Origin: Conoideocrella luteorostrata | Taxonomy: Eukaryota; Ascomycota; Sordariomycetes; Hypocreales; Clavicipitaceae | DNA length: 64,000 bases | Reading direction: 5' to 3' | Assembly: GCA_032433595.1 (NCBI GenBank) | Contig: JASWJB010000037.1 | Span: 149,449 to 213,448, forward strand | Shown here: positions 1-9,527 of the stretch, one piece after another | Layout: each line of letters opens with the position of its first letter | Numbering within the stretch: the first letter of the stretch is position 1 | The notes under the pieces: model-generated | Database searches by the model: none | Told to the model about the DNA's origin: nothing | What the model saw: only the letters and a program-made list of their open reading frames with translations | Translations under genes and position numbers: made by a program

Positions 1-334
1 CGTTTCTGTCGCTAAGGAATCCCACTGTGATTGATTCGCCAACCCCGAGAATACGCAACTCCGTCCCTGGTTTGACTTTTTGTCCAGGCTTAGAGTTGGT
101 ATAGTGTAAGATGTCGGGCGACGGATTGGGACCAATTGGGCCTCTCCCGGGTTCAAATATATCTGGAAACTCTTTAAGGCCATGCTGGATTTGGTATTGC
201 CCGATCATTTCGTATACAACGAGTCTTGAGATCAATTGATGGAGTGAAATCCGAGGATGGAAGACTCGACCATGCCTGTCAAGAAATGAGTCAGCAAGCT
301 CAAGACCGGAAGTGAGATATTGATACATACCCAT
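1..334 (-). CDS. SGNH/GDSL-family hydrolase, N-terminal part (runs off the left edge)
   Basis: An open frame on the minus strand runs from an ATG at 334 to the window edge with no stop, about 111 codons. Its last readable part, TELRILGVGESITVGF, matches block I of SGNH hydrolases (GxSxT/S with a preceding hydrophobic strand), which carries the nucleophilic serine. Known fungal members are esterases or carbohydrate-active lipases acting outside the cell. Here the roughly 95 residues before block I are unusually long and begin MGMYQYLTSGLEL, which is not a convincing signal peptide. The frame is open for a few codons upstream of the ATG up to a TAA, so an upstream exon with the true start is possible. 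The catalytic Asp/His block would lie outside the window. Family call is fairly sure; start and substrate are not. Confidence 0.6.
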   Translation of the reverse strand, partial: MGMYQYLTSGLELADSFLDRHGRVFHPRISLHQLISRLVVYEMIGQYQIQHGLKEFPDIFEPGRGPIGPNPSPDILHYTNSKPGQKVKPGTELRILGVGESITVGFLSDRN

Positions 335-2770
335 CTGGAACAAATTTGGGAACTTGCACCTTTAAAGTGTTCTTAGACGATAGGTATTGATTTTATAGAC
401 ACCAGTGCCGAGGACTCTTTCATTGGTTTTTCCACATTTAATCCATTATGCAATTTTGTGGCTGTTGGTTCTGATGATTTTTGCACGTTGAGTAAGCAGG
501 GCTGCCCTACATATTTGGCTAATGTCTTTCTTCACACTCCACACAAGTACAGAATTATTAAGCAACACACTGTCCTGCACCTCCACAGCGTTGCGCAATT
601 TGGACGAAGAGAAGAAGGAAGATGCTGCTCACCAGCTTTGCTAATCAGCAGCAAACTTTTTTTTTTTTTTTAGAACTTGCAGTTCTATTTGCGTAGAAGA
701 GCTTGCATTAATATTATTAGCTACAAAATCACAACTGGCACGTCCTAAATTGTTGTTAGTTTGTACCTTTATGAGCTCTCGCGACGACATGGTCTCAATG
801 TTTAAGTGGCGGTAAACACCACAAAACCCCACTTACTTTTTTCAGCGTTTATATCATTGGTATGCCCAGTCTTCTACAGGTGAGTTTACATCATCGCCTA
901 ATTTGTGAATCCCAACGTACACGCAACTCCTGTGGGCACCTGGTTTACCATTAAGGAGGCTTTTTCCTGAAACCACTGTCATTCCCGAATGACGAATTCA
1001 ACACACTATTCGTCTGAATATTAGCAAAATATCATTTAAATAAGTATGAGTACACTTAGTAATTGTATTACCAGCTAAACTCTTTGATTAACTGGTAAGG
1101 CGCTGCGGCGGCATGATGTGTGCGCGTCCCCGCGAGATCGTATAAGCAAATACACTGTTGTCATGCCTAATTACCTCGCTTGCTGTAATGGGTTAGCTTT
1201 GTGGCTGCTCGGTCAAACTCTCGTGGATGATACTGCCCGCTAGAGCCGTGTCGAATCTGTCCAGCTGACTTCTCGAGGTAGGACTTAGCTAGATCAGCTA
1301 GGGAGAAGCAGCGAATCGTATTCCTCAAACAACGCCTATCCTTTACTTCTTAGAAGCTTCAAGCGGAAGAGCAAAACCACTATGTAATTTAAATTGCGTG
1401 ATTGTCAACTAAGGACGCGGTGAGGTCGAGCTACTCTCTTTGCATTGATTCTGGCATAAACGGTGCATGAAGTCATAAACGGGAAGAGTAATCTTCCAAC
1501 TCTGGCACTACTCGGTCACTTCTCATGCAAAAGCAACGCCAGCGAAGGATTTGTCGCAGGGTAGAAATCCTAAATACTGGGATTCGGTTGCCTAACATGA
1601 GTCAGATATGACATCGGCAATTGTGTGAGTGGAAGCTGCAAGAAAAATGTATCGGTTATTAAAACTTGCCGCATTACATTTAACATCCAAGGCATGAGAT
1701 TAGAGCCAAATGAAGAAAAATAATCTTACGACATTTAGGGCAAAATACCTGGAGTGAACCTATACATGGCAAACATCAATATCGTACCCACTGAAATCGA
1801 TATGCAAGACAACCCGTTAACATCATTAAGAACTATGCACACAACGAAATAACTCTACCACAGGTTCTTCTAACCTTCTGTTAAATAGAGAGTGTCACAT
1901 AGCACCCTCTTCCGGAACAGCTCCTTCCACAAATCAGGGTCGAACATACCGGGTTTCACCCAAACGGAGACTATTATCGACGGACCGAGAGATAATGCTA
2001 GTACAACGCAAAGCAAGTCCTTCATAAATATTACATTGTAACTGCTTATTCACTGGGCCCGAGCGACATACAGCTTCGATCGTGAAAGAGGCTAAGCCCC
2101 AACAGGCAGCCAAGACTCATCCCGCGCTCCACTCGTGTCCGCCTCGCACTCAGTTGACCAGTAATTCTCTCTGCAAGGTTGACCTTGCCGTTAGCAGTAA
2201 AATCCCAAACCTAGAAAGGCATTAATGTCCAACGATATGACGACAAGCCCGATATCCACTCAAAGGTCTATGACACCTCCTGGCCATTGATCCGCCAGGG
2301 AAAGTTGGGGAACGTGGGAACGGCACAATTTTTCTTTTTCTTCAGCCCATCTGAGACACCCTTAAAGTAGCTTAAGTCTAGTTTTGTCCTCTTCTTCCGA
2401 AGCCAGGTCGTCATTTGCAATGTATTGCCCAAAAGCGGTAACTCATGATTTATAACGCTCTGTATGCTTGATAAGCGTGTTCTGTCTGGAGCACGATTAA
2501 TCTGCTTGCATTTCCCGACTAGTCGTGCCGTCTGTCGGTTTATTGTTGTCCATTACTTTCTTCTCGGGTTGGTCTCTTTGTGAATTATGGGGGCCAAGCA
2601 CTGTTCGTATTGTTCTATATAAGTAGGAACATAGAGGAATATCACTTTTGAACCCGTACCAAGATCCGTCTCGATCATTTTTTTTTGTGGCTTGCGTCTG
2701 ATACAGAGAGAATCCAATGTCTCTCGAAGTAAATTGACTTACCTCACTTCTAGGAGCAAAGAACTCTATC
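335..2770. other. Intergenic, no gene seen
   Basis: About 2.4 kb between the divergent SGNH gene and the MFS gene. It has a run of 14 T near 658 and several AT-rich patches (for example 1010-1080 and 1640-1860). No open frame here has family motifs or plausible splice continuity. It must include both promoters. Confidence 0.6.
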
Positions 2771-4569
2771 ATGGTCCGCAGAGACCACAACCACGCATCC
2801 GCCATGACGTTAGCAACGCCATCACCAGCCCTCAATACCTCAGCTTCAACACCCGCTCCATCATTATCGCCGCGAGATGATTCAACTGAAAGGGTATCAG
2901 TTAGTGGAGACAACACCACCGTCGAGTTCATGGACAAGACAACCATTGAGCTTCTGGGTCGTCAACGTCCAGAAATACTGTCCAACTGGTTCTCCGAAGC
3001 CTTCTTCGTCTTTACCATTGTCATGTCTATGATGATGAGCGAGTATTTTATCGGAGGCTTCAATATCGTCCTGCCCCCCATCGCTAACGCCCTCAAAATC
3101 CCTGCCTCGTCCAGGACCTGGCCGGCCGGAGTCACGAACCTCACAACCGCCGCTTTATTACTGCCGTTTGCCCGACTTTGCGACCTTTACGGCGGCCGTA
3201 TCGTCTTTCTTTGCGGCCACATGTGGCTTCTCATCTGGTCTCTAGTCAGTGGTTTCAGCCAGAGCACCACCATGCTCATCGTCTGCCGTGCCATGCAGGG
3301 CATCGGCTCGGCAGCTTTTCTGCCTGCCGGCCTGGCCATCTTAAGTCAAACCTATCGGCCTGGTCCCAGAAAGAATCTCGTCTTCGCCGTATACGGCGCG
3401 TTTGCCTGCATAGGCTTCTACTTTGGCATCTTTGTCGGCGCTGTGACTGCCGAGTACCTCGATTGGAGATGGTACTTTTGGGTCGGCGCCATTGTCGGCC
3501 TCTTCATCGGTATGTCTGGATCGATCAGCATCCCCAGAAACCTGAACGACGTAGACCCCAGCGCAAAGATGGACTGGTTAGGCGCTGCGACTATCGTGCC
3601 TGGCCTTGTGCTGGTAGTGTTTGCGTTCACCGACGGCGGCCACGCCCCCGACGGATGGAAGACACCATACATTTACGTTACACTGATAGTCGGCATTCTG
3701 TTTCTGTCAGTGGCGGTTTACGTACAGGGGTGGGTTTCTGCTCAGCCGCTTCTTCCTCCGGATCTGTTCAAAGCCAAGTACATGAAGCGCTTAATGTTGG
3801 CCCTCTTCTTCTCGTATGGCGTGTTTGGTCTTTACCTATTCTACGCCAGTTTCTAGTAAGTAGTCCCCCTCCAGCGAGGAACGATGCCCCATAATGTCAT
3901 CGGCTAACCATTGTGCGTCGTTCTAGCATCGAAAGTGTCATGCACATAAAGCCAATCCTCACAGCTGCTTGGTTCACGCCCCTAGCTGTTGGCGGCATGG
4001 TCCTCGCCATCGCAGGCGGACTTGTCCTTCATATCATCTCCAACAAGATACTAATGATCATCTCTTGCCTGGGGTTCGTCCTCTCCGTTCTCTTGTTTGC
4101 ACTCATCCCCGACCCGGCCACTTCCGATAAGTCAACCAGCTTCATCTACTGGGCGTACATCTTTCCCGCCATGATCGGCGGCACTATTGGCGTGGACATC
4201 ACATTCAACGTCACAAACGTGTTCATCACTACGGCCATGCCACGCCGTCATCAAGCCGCCGCGGGTGGTGTCATCAACAGTCTGTTGTATCTCGGGATCG
4301 CCTTTTGGCTTGGCATCGCCGAGCTTGGCATCTCGGCTACTATCCAGAGCAGAGGTGGGCATGCGCAGGTTGACAGCCGCGAGCAGTACCAGATTGGTTT
4401 CTGGACAGGGCTCGGCCTGGCTGTTGCGTCGCTGGCCCTTGTTCTCACCATCAAGATGGGCTCGGCGGAAGCGGCCATGACTGCGGATGAGAAGGCAGAA
4501 ATGGAGCAAATGCAGCAGTCGGGAGAACAGCTCCAGCAGCGGGAGCCGCAGGGATCACGGAACGAATAA
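2771..4569 (+). CDS. MFS transporter, DHA2-like (14-helix drug/H+ antiporter type)
   Basis: Two exons, 2771..3855 and 3927..4569, give 575 aa. The 71-bp intron has a GTAAGT donor, a GGCTAACC branch site and a TAG acceptor; splicing joins ...LFYASFY to IESVMHIKP in frame. About 90 polar residues precede the first helix. Motif A is LCDLYGGR at residues 136-143, and GFYFGIFVGAV fits the antiporter motif C position. A dozen or more hydrophobic segments follow, ending in a charged Glu/Gln-rich tail. The family (fungal aminotriazole-resistance-like exporters) pumps drugs, toxins or metabolites across the plasma membrane using the proton gradient; the substrate here cannot be read. A second in-frame ATG lies at residue 12 (MTLATPS), so the start could be slightly later. 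The next genes on the right are a CoA-transferase and a dead ILV2 copy; a shared pathway is only a guess. Confidence 0.93.
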
Positions 4570-5374
4570 GAAGAGTTTGTGGGAAAAGTGATATTTCTCA
4601 TCTAACAGCTGCCATCTACATCGGGAATCGGCAACACAAGGGAGTTGGACTGTTAGGTAGTATTTACACGGCTGCACAAGGCAAGCGCCACTTTCGGGTC
4701 CTAGATCGTCTTCACATAGCGGGCATAGTCAACTAGACAGAAACTTTGCGGAGAATGTTTAAGAAGTTTGACGACTTGGTAGATATATGCATATATAACT
4801 ATGAAAACGTTTCAACGGCTAGCGCCTGCTCGATACGCTCAACCCCACCACTTCAAGCATCATTAACTCTGGCGTTGGACACCGAGGGCCGATCGCCGAA
4901 GCCGACCTGACATGCCAGAGTACGCTGTAGATACCCGCTGTCCCGCTCCGGGCACGACCAGTCCTCGGTAATAGACTCGACGAGGCTGGCAATAGCATCC
5001 CCACCTCGGCTGTCCCCATCATACTTCGTGGTCGCATACCATTTGACATCCCGCATTTTGACGTCGACTTATAAATCACCCTGTCTACATCAACGTGTCC
5101 GACTTCGGGACGGTTAACATCACATAATCCTGCCTGTCCTTTTTATAAGAAAGGCTTATCACTTGACATAAACCGCGGTAAATATGGAGGACATGCATGC
5201 CACTTGTAACAACTAAGTCCTAACCACTAGGGATAGGACGTAAAGCCTTCAACTCTCAGATACTCCGTCCATTTCAGCATTTCCACGACAGTAAAGCGCC
5301 CGAGAAGTCATTCTTCACATTATCATTCCCATTCTACATATACACGCGACTTAAACTTCCTGCTTAAGACAATC
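4570..5374. other. Intergenic between the MFS and CoA-transferase genes
   Basis: Eight hundred bases, apparently the MFS 3' UTR and the CoA-transferase promoter. The open frames here are short and show no motifs. Nothing else seen. Confidence 0.5.
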
Positions 5375-6880
5375 ATGTCCGTCGATGCCAATAACACTCC
5401 TCCTAAACGTCAATCTTACAGCGCAAACGACATAATCTACGACATCTGGACCACAAGCCTCAACCTGCCCCCTTCAGCCCTAACCGCTCTTGAGCTCCCC
5501 GGACATGCTGTCAGCGAGCCCGCCATACCCTCGTCTTTCAAGATTGGCTCTCTGGCACAAGCATCCATCGCGCTATCCGCTCTCGCAGCTCGTCTCGTTC
5601 GTTCCACGTGTCTCAATAACAGCAGCAATAATGCCTTTCCACTGGTCCGCGTGCCGCTTCAACACGCGATAATAGAATACAACAGCAACATTCTGTATAC
5701 TTTGAAGAGGAACAATACACCGCTTCCGCCGTATACGCCTAATCCCATTGGAGGACTACACAGAACTTCCGACGGATATGTACGCATCCATGATGTCTTT
5801 CCTAACCATGTCCAGGGGACGCTGAAGTTGCTAGGGTTGTCAGAACATGCGACAAGGGAGGATGTGCAAAATAAAGTGAGGGACTGGAAGAAGCTAGATT
5901 TGGAGACTGAGGGGACGGAAAAGGGCAACGTGGCGATTTATGCATTGCGCTCGTATGAGGAGTGGGACGCGCTTCCTCAGTCTGGCGCCACTCAGTCCAG
6001 TCCCATATCAATGAAACAGATTGAAGGTGGGGGTTTGACACCGAGGACCCTGCCTTTCAGGAGGGATGGCGGCAGGAAATGTCTTTCCGGACTGAGGGTC
6101 GTCGAATTCAGCCGTGTTATTGCTGGCCCTGTATCCGGGAGAACGCTCGCCGCCCACGGGGCTGACGTTTTATGGGTTACGTCTCCGGATCTGCCTGCTT
6201 TGCCGTTCTTAGACATCGATATGAGCCGTGGCAAGCGAAACATTCAACTCGATATTCACAATTCTGACGATAAAGCTCGATTGATGGAGCTCATCAGAAC
6301 TTGTGATGTTTTCATCCAGGGATACCGCCCCGGGAGTCTAGCTGCTTACGGCCTGTCACCAATTGAACTTGTCAAGCTTAACCCAAATATCGTTTACGCC
6401 AATATGTCAGCTTTTGGGCCTTCGGGTCCATGGTCTCATAGAAGAGGTTTTGACAGTCTTGTGCAGACCTGCTCTGGGATCAACGTGTCCGAGGCTGAGC
6501 ATGCTGGTCAAGGTGAGCATTCTCGAGTTTTGCCCTGCCAGGCTCTTGACCACGCGAGTGGGTACTTGCTTGCGACAGGTGTTATGGCGGCAATATATCA
6601 CCAGGCTGTTCAGGGTGCCGCATGGGAGGTACATGTGTCACTCGCTGGGACAATGAAGTATCTACGCAGCCTAGGCCAATACACCGGGGCGACGGGCTTC
6701 GAAGCTGTCGCCTGTGTCAAAGCCCAAGATGTTTCATCGGATATGACGGTGACCACAGAGACGCCTTATGGAACTTTGACAGCTATAAAACATAGCGCTC
6801 ACATCGATGAGTGCGAGGTTGGGTGGGACTGTATGGCCTGTCCACCTGAACACCATCATGCAGCATGGTTAGGTTCATGA
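5375..6880 (+). CDS. CaiB/BaiF-type (family III) CoA-transferase
   Basis: Intron-free frame of 501 aa. The C-terminal half is a CoA_transf_3 domain beginning at LSGLRVVEFSRVIAGP (about residue 237), with MSRGKRNIQLDI, FIQGYRPGSLAAYGLS and the segment RRGFDSLVQ (D360). The Asp in PCQALDHASGY (D392) aligns with the catalytic Asp of alpha-methylacyl-CoA racemase and related enzymes. The N-terminal half, with GGLHRTSDGYVRIHDVFPNH, is a partial second copy of the fold typical of fungal members of this length. Members move CoA between carboxylic acids or racemise methyl-branched acyl-CoAs; the substrate cannot be read here. The extreme C-terminus reads EVGWDCMACPPEHHHAAWLGS instead of the usual GWD...PLGS.xPxW ending, suggesting a small frame-changing indel in the last 15 codons; the core is intact. 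It is transcribed toward the ILV2 pseudogene. Confidence 0.88.
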   Translation: MSVDANNTPPKRQSYSANDIIYDIWTTSLNLPPSALTALELPGHAVSEPAIPSSFKIGSLAQASIALSALAARLVRSTCLNNSSNNAFPLVRVPLQHAIIEYNSNILYTLKRNNTPLPPYTPNPIGGLHRTSDGYVRIHDVFPNHVQGTLKLLGLSEHATREDVQNKVRDWKKLDLETEGTEKGNVAIYALRSYEEWDALPQSGATQSSPISMKQIEGGGLTPRTLPFRRDGGRKCLSGLRVVEFSRVIAGPVSGRTLAAHGADVLWVTSPDLPALPFLDIDMSRGKRNIQLDIHNSDDKARLMELIRTCDVFIQGYRPGSLAAYGLSPIELVKLNPNIVYANMSAFGPSGPWSHRRGFDSLVQTCSGINVSEAEHAGQGEHSRVLPCQALDHASGYLLATGVMAAIYHQAVQGAAWEVHVSLAGTMKYLRSLGQYTGATGFEAVACVKAQDVSSDMTVTTETPYGTLTAIKHSAHIDECEVGWDCMACPPEHHHAAWLGS

Positions 6881-7368
6881 GGTCAACGATTTCTTCTAGT
6901 GTATAGACTCCCGGCTCATTATCAGGGAATTACAGTCACTATCGTATTATTTAGTTGACTGTCACGTTTTCACCGCTCTAATTCACAAACGAATGCCAGA
7001 ATCTTGTGTTCTTATCCCTATCTGCAATATGAACTTGAAACATGGTTGCCATTACTCCTTTCGCCTCGGTACGTTTCCAACCGGGCATATGCTACATACA
7101 GCTGCGGCTACAACATGTCGCCGCGGTAACTCCAACTACTTTTTTTGTTTAAATTGAAAACAGTCAATCCTCGCACACGGTGCGCCAAAGGATTGGTCAA
7201 AATCTCAAGAAGTTACTTTCAACTCCGCTTAGTGGCCGATAAATGATGAAAATACGATGAAGAGCATGAAGAAGAGGGATTCATGGTATGTACTTAGGTC
7301 GCCTACCTCGGCACCTAGCTTCATATACTAAGATCTGGAGGCGTTCTGTAGCAACGTCTTTCACTGTC

Positions 7369-9527
7369 TCAGCCATGTAGACCACAACTTCCTTCTTTCA
7401 TCAGTTCTGTTCGTCTCTTGTCTTTTTCTGTTGCAATGAATTAGTTTTCCTTGGCCTTTCTATTATGATCCGAGACATTTGAGTAAACTTACCGCCGTCA
7501 AAGACGAGGAACTCGTGCAGAGCCGATCCTGCAGGAACCTTGGGCAAAACGGGCACCTTCTTATCCGTGACAACTTCCAGAAGAGCAGGACTTTCGCTGT
7601 TGATCAGCCATTTCAGGCTCTCGACAGTATCCGCAGGGTCGATGAGGCGGCGTGATTGGACGCGCATCGGCTCGTCCAATTTCTGAAAGTCTGGGTTAAT
7701 CTGATGAGTGTGGGCATAACGATCTTCATAAAAGAGATTCTGCCATTGCGTAACCATGCCCTGTTCCTCGTTTGGCTGCTGGTAAACCGTATCCCATAGT
7801 TCCAAGACCTCCAGAAGTGATCATGGTTCGGGCGTGTCTCCATCGGAAGTGCTGGGCAGTCCACATTTGATGTTGTCCGACGCCGGTCGCAATGTAGGTT
7901 TTGTGTTTACGGTCGGCTGTTAAATTACTAAACTCTTCAATAAGACTCTGAGGTTTGATGAGACCATTGCGCTCCGACTGCTCGGAGTGGGACAGCGGCC
8001 ACTTCTGTTTCCACCCGCGAATCTTGTCAAACCAGGTCGTGCGGTCCTCCATCGATCGAGATTGAACTTCAGGCAAGAGAAGCTTCAGGCTAGCGGCAAC
8101 ATCGCCTTCGATGACTTCGGTAGCCTGAACAGCCTTGTTGATGTTCTTGGGCATGATCTCAAAGTGAACAATGCCGCCTCGTTTTTGAGCAGCTGCGCCT
8201 TTGCTCAGGGGGCACACTTAGCGATATTTCCAGTAATACGATCGTCAAATCGACTGCCGAGAGCAATGATCAAATCAGCTTCCTGCATAGCCATATTGGC
8301 GTAGGCAGAACCGTGCATGCCCAGCATATGCAGGGACTTCTCGTCAAGTTCATCAAATCCTCCGAGGCCGTGGAGGGCTGTGGTCACTGGAATAGAAGAT
8401 TTCTTAGCGAGTTCCCTCAAAAGTTCGGGGCCGTTCTCAGATTGGATATTGCCTTGACCAGCATAGATGACTGGCTGCTTAGCAATGTTTACGAGATCTG
8501 CGACACGCTTGATAGAAGCTTGGAGCTGCTTCTGGCTATGATCCATGGCGGCTCGGGACGCGGCGCTGCCCAAAGATGGCAAAACAGTTTCAGCCGGAAT
8601 GGCCTTTCTTAGAATTCCGGCGGTGACATCCTTGGGGTGATCGACAAGAACCGGACCAGGACGGCCGGAGGTGGCAATCTCGAAGGCTTCGTTGACTCGG
8701 CGTGGCAGCTCAGCGACTTAACCATGACATTCCACGGTGCAAGCACGAGAAATACCGATGACATCGGCCTCTTGGAAGGAGTAATGACATTGGTTCGGGA
8801 CCAGAGGTCGAGGACAACCAGGTCTACCACTATCTGGCATAGCCCTCGGCCATATGATCGGCGCCTTGCTCAGGCAGGATAAAGTGGAAGTGTTTTGAAT
8901 TGTATGGCATCGAAAACGTGAAGAATAGCGCCGCCAGGGTATCCGACTGTGACAGAGATGTGACATGTTAGCTATTATCCAATGAGCAGTAGCATAAAAG
9001 TAAGCCAAAGCGGAACGGACACGTACAAATGTGCTTGACATCATGTCTTAACATCATCTCATGGAAGATTTCACCTCCAGTCTTGCCAATAAATCTGCAC
9101 AAAGCGAGAATTCGCGGGGAGCCCCAGTCCAAGCATCCTCAAAGCGACTCCACGTGCACCAATTGTGGGTTGTACATACGACTCGTTCATGTCATTTTTG
9201 GGTTAGTTTGCCAATCTGGACATGACCTTTAGTCTCTGTATTGAAAGCAGGGCTCGGTACGGCGCGCACGCGACTATTGGTTGACAAAGAGGCGTTTCGG
9301 TTAGCTTCAAAAGCACGAAAACAAGGCAAAGCCGATGTCGGCGGATGGCATCACTGAAAGAGGCGAGGATGCACTTACGGCGCAGAGGATGTGGCAGTTG
9401 CAGCGGTCGCTTTATTTCTTTGTCCAGGTGAAACGTTTTTTGAAGCTTTGATGGCAGCGGGAGAGGCCGTAGAGGTAAAGGATCGTTTCTGACTGAAAGC
9501 CTTCACGGCCTTCGAGGCCGGGCGCAA
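7369..9527 (-). pseudogene. ilv2: Decayed acetolactate synthase catalytic subunit gene (ILV2 copy)
   Basis: All of ILV2 can be followed on the minus strand, in pieces in different frames. In order: a transit-peptide-like start ending QKRSFTSTASPAAIKAS (about 9500-9400), VRAVPSPAFNTETKGHVQ, FIGKTGGEIFHEMMLRHDVK, GYPGGAIL, EQGADHMAEGYAR, FQEADVIGISRACT, AFEIATSGRPGPVLVD, KSLHMLGMHGSAYANMAMQ, TMITSGGLGTMGYGLPAA, EEQGMVTQWQNLFYEDRY, VPAGSALHEFLVFD and a final CGLHG stop. The living enzyme makes acetolactate for valine/leucine/isoleucine in mitochondria using ThDP and FAD. Damage: the expected start codon reads TTG; a frameshift and stop near 8860; about 27 codons lost near 8780; a frameshift near 8215; and some 45 codons lost near 7772, removing the ThDP-binding GDGxxxN segment. 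Two introns persist (9274..9378 and 8947..9026, normal splice sites), so it arose by DNA duplication, not via mRNA. A working ILV2 must lie elsewhere. Confidence 0.93.

Noticed and set aside
2497..2946. 149-codon minus frame over the MFS start
   Set aside because: Shadow of the real gene; no family features.
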